Source: CAYSFE01 sp964430225 (lineage in GTDB: Bacteria > Patescibacteriota > Dojkabacteria > GCA-016699595 > JBAXKR01). Taken from it: 7,527 nucleotides of DNA. The notes beneath the pieces are model-generated. The model was not told where the DNA came from. It did no database searches and saw only the letters and a program-made list of their open reading frames with translations. A program made the translations under genes and the position numbers. Every line of letters begins with the position of its first letter. Position 1 is the stretch's first letter. The stretch is taken from contig CAYSFE010000023.1 of the NCBI GenBank assembly GCA_964430225.1, positions 1-7,527 on the forward strand, given 5' to 3'. Positions 1 to 5,906 of this stretch are shown one piece after another.

Positions 1-939
1 TTTAAAGTTTACTTTCTTTAGTAATAAATCTACTAACTCTCCTTGTGAAGTAAGAAGAATTAATATTCCATTTTGTTTTATAACTCTATAGAAATTATTA
101 AACATTTGTTCATATTTTCTTTCTAAATCTTTAACTTCAGTTGAAGCACCCCAAGGAGGATCAGTTATAATCTTATCTATACTTTCATCTTTAATACCAT
201 CTAATGTGTATCCATCTAATCTTTCTATACTTAGATTACTGTACTTTACTCTCTCATTAGACATAGCTGTCTTAATTTTGCCTATTTCTTTATCTGATGC
301 GATTACTTTTAATACTTTAAAGTGTTTACAGATAGTTAAAGGTAAAGATCCATGACCACAAAATGGGTCTAGAACAGTGTCTGTACTCTTTAGTTCAGAT
401 AAGTAGCCTAATATATATGAAAGCTCATGACGTAACTCACCTTTTGGTAATAGTTCTTGGTAATCTGGTTTCTTTGTTAGACGTATTCCAACAAAGGAAA
501 TACCTTCAGATCTCTTAAGAAACCATACTTCAAAGTCTGAAAAACCTGAAGAGTGTTTAATATCAATAGCTTCCTTAAGTTTAGATAAATCATCTTGTCT
601 TGATACACTTATTCTATCTTCAAAGAACATTATTCTATATTGATGAAAGTTATATTTATCAGCATATGTATAGAATTGATCTATGAAAGTGTTCTTAGAC
701 AAACACCAATCTGTCAGTTTAGTGAAGTCTTGCATCTCAGAACTTCCAAACTTATTTATGACTAAAAACACATTATTTAAATATGGGAGACTAGTAAATG
801 GAGTTATTTGCTTATCAGTCTTAAATACAAGAAGATTATCAAATACCTCTTCAAATGAAATGTCTTTGTATTCTCTTCTTAATATTTCAGTTACTATTTC
901 TTTTGTACCAGCTACAAATGTAGCAAAATATCTATTCAT
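1..939 (-). CDS. Predicted RNA (or DNA) N-methyltransferase, UPF0020/Trm14-like, C-terminus outside window
   Basis: An open minus-strand frame of 313 codons starts at ATG 939-937 and runs off the left edge without a stop. The C-terminal half is a class I SAM-dependent methyltransferase. Motif I reads VLDPFCGHGS (residues 189-198), an acidic residue follows at the end of the next strand (SDKE, 215-218), and the catalytic motif IV is DPPWG (260-264). That motif is typical of amino-group methylases acting on adenine or guanine. The N-terminal ~160 residues begin YFATFVAGTKEI, which resembles the ferredoxin-like/THUMP-associated start of UPF0020 RNA methylases that make m2G in tRNA. The tRNA target is inferred from this architecture; a DNA adenine methylase is less likely but not excluded. 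The start overlaps the stop of the upstream small gene by one base (TAATG), suggesting translational coupling. Confidence 0.75.
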   Translation of the reverse strand, partial: MNRYFATFVAGTKEIVTEILRREYKDISFEEVFDNLLVFKTDKQITPFTSLPYLNNVFLVINKFGSSEMQDFTKLTDWCLSKNTFIDQFYTYADKYNFHQYRIMFFEDRISVSRQDDLSKLKEAIDIKHSSGFSDFEVWFLKRSEGISFVGIRLTKKPDYQELLPKGELRHELSYILGYLSELKSTDTVLDPFCGHGSLPLTICKHFKVLKVIASDKEIGKIKTAMSNERVKYSNLSIERLDGYTLDGIKDESIDKIITDPPWGASTEVKDLERKYEQMFNNFYRVIKQNGILILLTSQGELVDLLLKKVNFK

Positions 940-1214
940 TAAAAAAGTATCTTAGGTGTAATTAAACAAAAATACTCAACAAAAAACTGGTTATACTGGG
1001 ATGAATCTAATTTTATTCCATTTTTATAATAGTAGTTATTATTTCTATATTCACAACCACTATCTGGACAAATTTGTGGCATTGCATTTATATAATATTC
1101 ACTAGGACAGTATTTATCTCTAAAGAATAACTGAAAAGATAAAAATATTACTACAAATAAGAAAATCACTCCTAATATAATGATACCCTTATTTTTCTTG
1201 TTGATTTTCTGCAT
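939..1214 (-). CDS. Small membrane-anchored extracytoplasmic protein with four cysteines, family unknown
   Basis: This is a 91-aa protein. A basic N-terminus (KINKKNK) is followed by one strongly hydrophobic segment at about residues 10-31, which reads as an uncleaved signal anchor with the rest outside the cell. The exported part has Cys at 36, 49, 54 and 83 (spacing C-x12-C-x4-C-x28-C), is rich in Tyr and Asn, and ends in a hydrophobic stretch. The four Cys could form two disulfides; this is inference. I do not recognise a named family. The gene starts 11 nt after the Nudix stop, and its TAA overlaps the ATG of the methyltransferase by one base. The tight packing supports it being a real, translated gene although it is short. 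No Shine-Dalgarno sequence is visible. Confidence 0.65.
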   Translation of the reverse strand: MQKINKKNKGIIILGVIFLFVVIFLSFQLFFRDKYCPSEYYINAMPQICPDSGCEYRNNNYYYKNGIKLDSSQYNQFFVEYFCLITPKILF

Positions 1215-1225
1215 ATTTATAAAGA

Positions 1226-1750
1226 TTAAATATTAGTCCATTCAATGTTATCTATCCAATATCTAGTCATTTCTGATATATCTAGTTTAATATTCTTTAA
1301 ATCTTTAATATCTAACCATAAATATTGCTCTACTTCATCTTTACCAAATTCTAAACTTCTTCCATCAAAATCTATTAGATAAAACTTAACGTATTCACTT
1401 TCTTTCTCATATGAAACTAAACGATGAGATAGTTCTTTATAGTCTTTAGCTACATAGTTAGCTTCTTCCATACATCCTCTAATTAATGCCTTCTCATATG
1501 ATTCACCTGCTACTATATGTTCTCCTAGGAAACAATACTTACCTCCATCATGCTTTTTCTTAAATGATCTTTGAGTTAAAAGGATTTTACTGTTCTTTCT
1601 ATCTATAAAAGTAAAGTGAACAGTATGGTGAAGAAGTTTAGGATCTGTATGACATTGTTCACGAGTTGCTGTACCTATGACATTATCACTCTCATCTACA
1701 ACATCAAGTATTTCAGTTTTATCGTTTGTTGACATATTTTTATTACTCAT
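1226..1750 (-). CDS. Nudix hydrolase, YfcD/IPP-isomerase-like subgroup, divergent Nudix box
   Basis: This is a 174-aa protein from ATG 1750-1748. The N-terminus ILDVVDESDNVIGTATREQ followed by H-x5-LHH resembles the IPP-isomerase-like/YfcD group of Nudix hydrolases, which act on nucleoside- or prenyl-diphosphate type substrates; the actual substrate cannot be told. The Nudix box lies at residues 76-98 and is altered. The first Gly is displaced by one (E77 in its slot), E83 and R91 are kept, the Glu after R91 is Gly92, the metal-binding pair E95-E96 is kept, and the final Gly is Asn98. Loss of the Glu at 92 removes one usual Mg ligand, so activity may be changed. The frame extends upstream into tRNA-Ser, so I start at 1750, one base past the tRNA; ATG 1735 (169 aa) is also possible. 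Confidence 0.85.
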   Translation of the reverse strand: MSNKNMSTNDKTEILDVVDESDNVIGTATREQCHTDPKLLHHTVHFTFIDRKNSKILLTQRSFKKKHDGGKYCFLGEHIVAGESYEKALIRGCMEEANYVAKDYKELSHRLVSYEKESEYVKFYLIDFDGRSLEFGKDEVEQYLWLDIKDLKNIKLDISEMTRYWIDNIEWTNI

Positions 1751-1751
1751 A

Positions 1752-1838
1752 CGGAGGGGACAGGAGTCGAACCTGCGAGAGGATTGCTCCTCCACAGTCT
1801 TTCCAGGACTGCGCCTTAAGCCACTCGGCCACCCCTCC
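1752..1838 (-). tRNA. tRNA-Ser (anticodon GGA)
   Basis: An 87-nt minus-strand tRNA with a perfect 7-bp acceptor stem (GGAGGGG/CCCCTCC) and discriminator G. The D arm is of the GCCGAGTGG...GGC type usual for bacterial tRNA-Ser. The anticodon stem CAGTC/GACTG encloses loop CTGGAAA, giving anticodon GGA, which reads UCC and UCU. A long variable arm (GAGGA-GCAA-TCCTC) marks it as class II, and the T loop is TTCGACT. The 3' CCA is not encoded and must be added by a nucleotidyltransferase. Its 5' end lies 2 nt after the LCP stop codon and its 3' end 1 nt before the Nudix ATG. No room exists for a private promoter outside the LCP gene, so it is probably cut out of a longer transcript by RNase P and RNase Z. 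Confidence 0.97.
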
Positions 1839-1840
1839 TT

Positions 1841-3139
1841 TTATTCTGAACTTGTGGTTTCAGGATACTTGTCAAATAGGATTATAGCAAAGTCCTCGTT
1901 ATTTCTTCTCTTTAAATCAACTCCTGAGCTAACTTCAAGTTCAGGGTATTTACTTGTAAGGACAGAAAGGGTGTCGGGTTTAGCTCCATTTGTGTAATCA
2001 ATGAGTTTTACTCCATATACTGTTGGTACTGTTGCTACTTTCTTAGCTGCAGCAGATGATTCAGCCGATGAAGATGATGAACTTTCTATATCATCTAGAT
2101 TATATGTTAAGTCTTTAGCTTTATTCACATTTACATTCCTTGATCCAAAACTATATTTAGGAAGATCTAAAGAAGAAATACTTTTTACATAATCTGTATA
2201 TACCTTCTTACCCGTAGCGTTATATACCCCAATCTTTGGATCCTCTATATATACTCCTGGGTATGTAAATATTGAGTTTAGCTCACTTTGTAGTCTTTTA
2301 TATGTAGGATCTAGCACTTTATTTATGTATCCTACAGAAGATCCACCTGCTTGAAATATTCCTCCTCCTGCAAAAGCAGGATCAAAAACTATACTTACGC
2401 TTTTATTTACATTTTTAGCTTCAGATAGAGCTGCAATTATATCCCCTAGATTGTAGTTACTTGTAGTAACGTTTTTCTTAAAAGTATCAAGTAAAGAAGA
2501 AAGTTTTTCAGGATTAGTTAGAGTACTTGATGTTAGTACTTGGTTTTTAACTGCTGTAACAACAATTTGTTGTCTTCTAGCTCTAGAATAGTCAGAACTA
2601 AATTCTCTAGATCTTGCATATATTAAAGCATGTATACCATCTAAAGTTTGTTCTCCTGCTTTAAATGTAAACTGACAGAAGTGTCCATCAGGAATTTTTC
2701 TAAGTAAACAAGATGCTTGTAAGTCAGCAGGTAACTCAGATTTAGGATATACATCGGTATGATCTTCTGGAATATTTATTGTAAGTCCTCCAAGAGTATC
2801 TATAGCTTCAGTAAAACCTTTTAACGTTACAAGAGCGTAGTAGTGAACTTGCTGACCAGTCATATCTGATATTACCTTACTTAGTCCACTCATCCCTTTA
2901 TCTACATCTCTTTTAAGTCCACCTGAAGAGTAATATACAGCATTGATTTTTGTAGTTTCTTTGTTTCCATAATAGTTTTTAAAACTTACATAGGTATCTC
3001 TAGGTACAGATATCATATACATATTATGATCAGTATGATCATATGAGATAAGCATAATGGTATCTGTAAGCATACCTTTTCCATCTTCTCTTGTATCTAT
3101 ACCAGCTACTAATACATTTGTTCTGTTATTTGTTTTAGG
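1841..3139 (-). CDS. LytR-CpsA-Psr (LCP) family cell-wall glycopolymer phosphotransferase, N-terminus lost in assembly gap
   Basis: The last 432 residues of an LCP protein; the N-terminus, expected to hold a cytoplasmic tail and one membrane helix, is in the N block. LCP enzymes sit on the outer face of the membrane and move undecaprenyl-phosphate-linked glycopolymers onto peptidoglycan or protein. Numbering from the first visible residue, hallmarks are VLVAGIDTRE (9-18), TDTIML (25-30), SVPRDTY (44-50, R47), KINAVYYSSGG (64-74), DTLGGL (114-119) and the signature YARSR...D...R..RQQ (174-191). C144 and C155 could form a disulfide. A LytR_C-like region starts at about 302 (IGVYNATGKK) and seems to resume at 377-423 after a Ser/Ala-rich linker (350-366). 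The stop TAA lies 2 nt before tRNA-Ser. The protein implies a monoderm-type wall. Confidence 0.9.
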   Translation of the reverse strand, partial: PKTNNRTNVLVAGIDTREDGKGMLTDTIMLISYDHTDHNMYMISVPRDTYVSFKNYYGNKETTKINAVYYSSGGLKRDVDKGMSGLSKVISDMTGQQVHYYALVTLKGFTEAIDTLGGLTINIPEDHTDVYPKSELPADLQASCLLRKIPDGHFCQFTFKAGEQTLDGIHALIYARSREFSSDYSRARRQQIVVTAVKNQVLTSSTLTNPEKLSSLLDTFKKNVTTSNYNLGDIIAALSEAKNVNKSVSIVFDPAFAGGGIFQAGGSSVGYINKVLDPTYKRLQSELNSIFTYPGVYIEDPKIGVYNATGKKVYTDYVKSISSLDLPKYSFGSRNVNVNKAKDLTYNLDDIESSSSSSAESSAAAKKVATVPTVYGVKLIDYTNGAKPDTLSVLTSKYPELEVSSGVDLKRRNNEDFAIILFDKYPETTSSE

Positions 3140-3239
3140 NNNNNNNNNNNNNNNNNNNNNNNNNNNNNNNNNNNNNNNNNNNNNNNNNNNNNNNNNNNNN
3201 NNNNNNNNNNNNNNNNNNNNNNNNNNNNNNNNNNNNNNN
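3140..3239. other. Assembly gap (100 N)
   Basis: Exactly 100 undetermined bases, the customary placeholder for a scaffold gap of unknown length. It removes the C-terminal few residues of RNase HI, any spacer, and the N-terminal part of the LCP protein. An LCP protein normally has a membrane anchor and a short linker before the catalytic domain, so the true gap probably holds more than 100 bases, but the sequence cannot show this. Confidence 0.97.
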
Positions 3240-3634
3240 TTATCTAAAACTTCATTTAAAAGTTTATCAGCATCTTTATTACTTTCTCTAAATACATGAT
3301 TAATAGTATACATACCTAGTAGAGGAAAAAGAAGATCAACTTGAGCTTTCATTTCTTTTAAACCTGGGTCTTTTACTTTGTATTCACCCTTTATCTGTTT
3401 AACTACTAATTCACTATCCATATATATGTCGATGTCTTTATATCCATTCTTAAGAGCATATTTTATTCCTTCTAAGAGACCACTATATTCAGCTTGATTG
3501 TTTGTAGTTTCTCCTAAATACTTTCCTTCTTTGTATATGACCTTTCCTTCTTCATCTTTTACCACAAAGGCACAAGCGGCAGATCCGGGATTTCCTCTTG
3601 AGCCTCCATCTGTATATATTTTAATCTTTTTCAA
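3240..3634 (-). CDS. rnhA: Ribonuclease HI, C-terminal end in assembly gap
   Basis: RNase HI cuts the RNA strand of RNA-DNA hybrids, removing R-loops and primer remnants in the cytoplasm. The 131 visible residues cover nearly the whole compact bacterial/archaeal form (usually about 130-150 aa). The four acidic catalytic positions are present: D9 (YTDGGSRGNPG), E49 (NNQAEYSG), D73 (YMDSELV) and D123 (SNKDADKL), with H113 upstream of the last. The sequence ends NEVLD at the gap, so only a few residues should be missing. The start is TTG (3634-3632): no in-frame ATG precedes the first catalytic Asp, and the next Met is residue 72. It is divergent from tRNA-Gln and first of the minus-strand genes. 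Apparent continuity with the LCP gene is an artefact of the N block. Confidence 0.93.
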
Positions 3635-3643
3635 TGTGAGTTA

Positions 3644-3649
3644 GTTATA
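3644..3649 (-). promoter_or_regulatory. Possible -10 box for rnhA, near-leaderless position
   Basis: TATAAC on the minus strand ends 9 nt before the TTG start of rnhA. A transcript from it would begin within about two bases of the start codon. No good -35 is seen 16-18 nt upstream, and no Shine-Dalgarno lies between. In DNA this AT-rich such boxes arise by chance. Confidence 0.3.
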
Positions 3650-3694
3650 TTTGATAAAGTAATGCTACTATCCATATACTTCTTTTGCAATAAA

Positions 3695-3725
3695 TTAGTA
3701 TATGCTTGGTGGTATTTGATAAAAT
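3695..3725 (+). promoter_or_regulatory. Possible promoter of tRNA-Gln
   Basis: GATAAA (3718-3723, overlapping TAAAAT 3720-3725) lies about 12 nt before the first tRNA base, with a weak -35 candidate TTAGTA (3695-3700) at 17-nt spacing. The tRNA needs a promoter in this 101-nt divergent spacer, which supports the site, but the match is modest. Confidence 0.35.
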
Positions 3726-3735
3726 AGAGAGGTAT

Positions 3736-3806
3736 TGGGAGATCGTCTAATGGCAGGACTACAGACTCTGAATCTGTATATCTAGGTTCGAATCCTAGTC
3801 TCCCAA
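3736..3806 (+). tRNA. tRNA-Gln (anticodon CTG)
   Basis: A 71-nt class I tRNA. The acceptor stem TGGGAGA/TCTCCCA begins with the U1-A72 pair typical of bacterial tRNA-Gln, and the discriminator is A. The D arm is GTC-TAATGGCAG-GAC. The anticodon stem ACAGA/TCTGT encloses loop CTCTGAA, giving anticodon CTG for the CAG codon. The T arm is CTAGG-TTCGAAT-CCTAG. CCA is not encoded. A CTG isoacceptor normally supplements a TTG one, which is not in this window. The following gene starts 24 nt downstream. Confidence 0.97.
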
Positions 3807-3816
3807 AATATGAATT

Positions 3817-3822
3817 TATAAA
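3817..3822 (+). promoter_or_regulatory. Possible -10 box placing a leaderless start
   Basis: TATAAA ends exactly 7 nt before the ATG at 3830, the spacing at which transcription would begin on the A of the start codon. It lies in the 23-nt spacer after tRNA-Gln, and no Shine-Dalgarno is present there. The gene could instead be read on the tRNA transcript. Confidence 0.35.
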
Positions 3823-3829
3823 TGTAATT

Positions 3830-4462
3830 ATGAAAATTTATGCAAGATTAGAAAGATGGGTTCTTACAGACGGTAATTATGAAGATTTCCATAAGGATGA
3901 TAAGTGTAAACTGGCGTTTTACTTATACCCAAAGTTGTTTTTAGGAGTCCCGTTTCTTCAAAAAGAGTCTCTTACTATTAATTCTAAAGGTGAAATTTCT
4001 TCTATTGGTAGAATTATTTTTGAAAGTAAAGATGTTCTAGTTATAAGTTGTTATGGATTCAAGTTCTTTATTGAGAAAACAAATTTAAGATTAAATCTTT
4101 TTTCGAGATTCTTATTAAAGCACTCTAAATACATTAAGATTTCTGGTAATCTTTTGCTAGATTATTATATATGGAATGAACAGTATAAGTTTTTAGAAAA
4201 AGCTCCTGATATTTACTATGAATGCGAAGTAAAACGTATAGAAAGAATTATACCCTCTGAGAATAATATGTCAGTTTTAGGGGAAGATGGAAAATACTAC
4301 CATCCTAAGTTACCTAAAGATATTACTGAATCCAAATATATTGAATCTACCGTACTTGATACTCAAGATCTAAACAGTAAATACATAATTACTTCTAAAC
4401 CTGAAAAGATTTACTTATCTTCTTTTTATACTTATATATTAGAACTTGAGACCAAAATATAG
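3830..4462 (+). CDS. Hypothetical protein, 210 aa, next to heliorhodopsin (convergent)
   Basis: I do not recognise a family. The protein looks soluble, with no signal peptide or membrane helix. It is rich in alternating aromatic/aliphatic and charged residues, suggesting beta structure. Visible landmarks are IYARLERW near the N-terminus (3-10), GFKFFIEK (76-83), YYECEVKRIERI (129-140) and a Gly/Tyr motif LGEDGKYYHP (150-159), followed by a polar C-terminal tail to 210. Three of these landmarks recur in the same order in the 171-aa protein at 5390-5905, on the other side of the heliorhodopsin gene, so the two may be distant relatives. The stop TAG lies 12 nt from the heliorhodopsin stop, so the genes converge. 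No Shine-Dalgarno precedes the ATG. Confidence 0.75.
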   Translation: MKIYARLERWVLTDGNYEDFHKDDKCKLAFYLYPKLFLGVPFLQKESLTINSKGEISSIGRIIFESKDVLVISCYGFKFFIEKTNLRLNLFSRFLLKHSKYIKISGNLLLDYYIWNEQYKFLEKAPDIYYECEVKRIERIIPSENNMSVLGEDGKYYHPKLPKDITESKYIESTVLDTQDLNSKYIITSKPEKIYLSSFYTYILELETKI

Positions 4463-4486
4463 ATTTCACCTAGTTTAAGGTCTTAG
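4446..4486. terminator. Weak inverted repeat between two convergent genes
   Basis: TTGAGACC (4446-4453) can pair with GGTCTTAG (4479-4486) as 8 bp including two G-T pairs on the plus-strand RNA, with a 25-nt loop. The pair spans both converging stop codons. No T-run follows on either strand and the loop is long, so a working bidirectional terminator is doubtful. Confidence 0.18.
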
Positions 4487-5242
4487 TGTTCCTGCAAATA
4501 CTTGCCATGCAAGTAATGATTTAGCTACTAAGCTTAAAATGATATATACCCTTTCACCAAAGAGATAATCTTTCCATTTACCTACTTTCTTGTATTGTAA
4601 GTACATGTTTATTGCAAAACTATTAAAGAATATGAAAATAGATACATAGATTGCATATACGAAGTTTGGAATATTTCCTCCTCCAAATTTTGTAGCTCCA
4701 TATACATATATTCCGTATACGATCCATGGAACTATACCTGCTAAACATCCGATGATATATGTTAACCAGTTTATCTTAGTTTTACCTTGGTTCTCTTTCT
4801 CCATAGCTAGTCCTAGTAGGTTCATAACTGCATCAAGAGTAAATATCATAACTAGACTTGATAGATCATAAATTCCAGATAGTAAACTAATTGCTACCAT
4901 CATCACACTGGCACTTAGGGCATATTCAAACCATCTAATCTTGTTAATCCCTAATTTTAAGTTTGTTTCATATTTACCTTTATATATAGTTCCGATAAAG
5001 AAGTGAGCTAATGAGCTTAGTAAGAAGAAACCTATTACAAACCATGCTAAGTTAACGGTAAATACCTCATTTGATGCAGACATAAGCGTTCTAGAAGTAG
5101 TATCAAACTTGAGGTAATTAATAGTTATTGGAACAATTCCTTTATTTGGATCACTTATTGCTAAAACAATCATTGCTTGGATGAAATGAAGAGTACCCAT
5201 AAATAGATTGAATCTATTTAATCCCTTTAACTGTTTTTCCAT
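4475..5242 (-). CDS. heR: Heliorhodopsin (retinal-binding light-sensing membrane protein)
   Basis: A 255-aa seven-helix protein, the usual heliorhodopsin length. Helices fall at about 9-30, 61-86, 103-124, 127-148, 156-182, 192-216 and 229-251, with the long loop after helix 1 (31-60) that marks the family. Using numbering known for heliorhodopsin 48C12, the diagnostic residues are all here: retinal Schiff-base lysine K241 and S237 (SLVAKSLLAWQVFAG), counterion E106 (E107 in 48C12; motif RWFEYALSAS), H80 in helix 2 and H19 (H23). The family has inverted topology (N-terminus inside), a slow photocycle and mostly no ion pumping, so a light sensor or regulator is expected. It is transcribed divergently from an orphan gene and convergently with another. 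No retinal synthesis gene is in the window. It starts at ATG 5242-5240 without a Shine-Dalgarno. Confidence 0.96.
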   Translation of the reverse strand: MEKQLKGLNRFNLFMGTLHFIQAMIVLAISDPNKGIVPITINYLKFDTTSRTLMSASNEVFTVNLAWFVIGFFLLSSLAHFFIGTIYKGKYETNLKLGINKIRWFEYALSASVMMVAISLLSGIYDLSSLVMIFTLDAVMNLLGLAMEKENQGKTKINWLTYIIGCLAGIVPWIVYGIYVYGATKFGGGNIPNFVYAIYVSIFIFFNSFAINMYLQYKKVGKWKDYLFGERVYIILSLVAKSLLAWQVFAGTLRP

Positions 5243-5280
5243 AGAGTGAAGATAAAATATAAAATAATTTCAATTCTTCA

Positions 5281-5309
5281 ATTATATTAACATTCTATCA
5301 AATTTTTAA
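5281..5309 (-). promoter_or_regulatory. Predicted heliorhodopsin promoter
   Basis: On the minus strand, TTAAAA (5309-5304) and a perfect TATAAT (5286-5281) are 17 nt apart. Transcription would start near 5274 and give a leader of roughly 30 nt. The leader has no Shine-Dalgarno; TGAAGA (5280-5275) and TCTTCA (5252-5247) could pair around a 22-nt loop just before the start codon, though this may be chance. It is the best sigma70-like match seen in the window. Confidence 0.45.
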
Positions 5310-5327
5310 AAAAGATATTTTTATAAC

Positions 5328-5357
5328 CTGAAACTATGTTAGTACAAATGGTACAAT
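5328..5357 (+). promoter_or_regulatory. Possible promoter with a GTAC dyad, upstream of the orphan gene at 5390
   Basis: CTGAAA (5328-5333) and TACAAT (5352-5357), 18 nt apart, resemble a sigma70 promoter with a leader of about 25-30 nt. The -10 overlaps a small dyad, GTAC-AAATG-GTAC (5342-5354), which could be an operator. A second -10-like box, TTTAAT (5375-5380), ends 9 nt before the ATG. The 147-nt spacer is shared with the divergent heliorhodopsin gene. Confidence 0.3.
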
Positions 5358-5389
5358 TAATTGGTAAATAACTTTTTAATCTTACTCAC

Positions 5390-5905
5390 ATGATATACGA
5401 AATTGAAAGATACTATATCGGTAAGTTTAATGAAGAAGAAGCCTTAACTAACATTGCTTGTTACTTTAGTAATTACTCTAAGTACTTTGAGGCTGAAATA
5501 CAGGTAACAAAACCAGGAAAAAAGTTTAAAGGGGAAAGAAAACTTTCTGGAGATATACCATCTGATGACCCAGTAAGTTTTATTAAAGAAAAGCTCAACT
5601 ATTTAATTGAGAATTCTCAATTTCTTAATGGTTTTAAACTATTTCTATATAAGGATAAGACTCATAAAAAGATAAACTTTCTATTTCAATTCGATGGATT
5701 TACAAATACCTTTTTAGACTTGTCTGATGAAGAATTTAACTCTTTCAAAGTATTCTTAAAGGAAAACACATTACCTGAAGATCTTTTTTGTAGAGAAGAT
5801 CAAATAATCAAACCAAAATTAAAAGGTATATGGAAGATTTTAGGTATTACTGGTGGTAGATACTATACACCGCTCGAATACAAAGAAATATTTAAGGATA
5901 AATAA
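5390..5905 (+). CDS. Hypothetical protein, 171 aa, divergent from heliorhodopsin
   Basis: I do not recognise a family. The protein appears soluble and is rich in Lys, Phe and Asp/Glu. It starts MIYEIERYYIGKF, has a Gly-Asp-rich loop (54-62), GFKLFLYKDK (81-90), an acidic stretch LDLSDEEF (109-116), and a C-terminal motif LGITGGRYYTPLEYKEIF (151-168). The N-terminal IY..ER, the central GFK.F and the final LG..G..YY.P recur in the same order and at similar spacing in the 210-aa protein at 3830-4462. The stop TAA is one base before the ATG of the peptidase gene (TAA-T-ATG), so the two are surely co-transcribed. The upstream spacer is shared with heliorhodopsin, so the two could be co-regulated. 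No Shine-Dalgarno is seen. Confidence 0.75.
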   Translation: MIYEIERYYIGKFNEEEALTNIACYFSNYSKYFEAEIQVTKPGKKFKGERKLSGDIPSDDPVSFIKEKLNYLIENSQFLNGFKLFLYKDKTHKKINFLFQFDGFTNTFLDLSDEEFNSFKVFLKENTLPEDLFCREDQIIKPKLKGIWKILGITGGRYYTPLEYKEIFKDK

Positions 5906-5906
5906 T

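Noticed and set aside
683..955. Plus-strand 90-codon open frame
   Set aside because: It is antisense to the methyltransferase gene, whose methylase motifs establish the minus frame; the product shows no recognisable features.
1751..1795. Upstream extension of the Nudix frame to ATG 1795
   Set aside because: The extra 15 codons lie inside tRNA-Ser, and the family N-terminus aligns from after the tRNA.
1677..1997. Plus-strand 106-codon open frame
   Set aside because: It runs antisense through the Nudix gene, tRNA-Ser and the LCP gene, all well supported.
2001..2192. Plus-strand 63-codon open frame
   Set aside because: Antisense to the Ser-rich tail of the LCP gene; it reflects codon bias of that stretch.
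3057..3299. Plus-strand frame across the N block
   Set aside because: It spans undetermined bases and is antisense to both rnhA and the LCP gene.
5853..5906. Upstream extension of the S51 peptidase frame
   Set aside because: It overlaps the end of the preceding gene, and the family N-terminus (MKLLLTSAG) begins at 5907.
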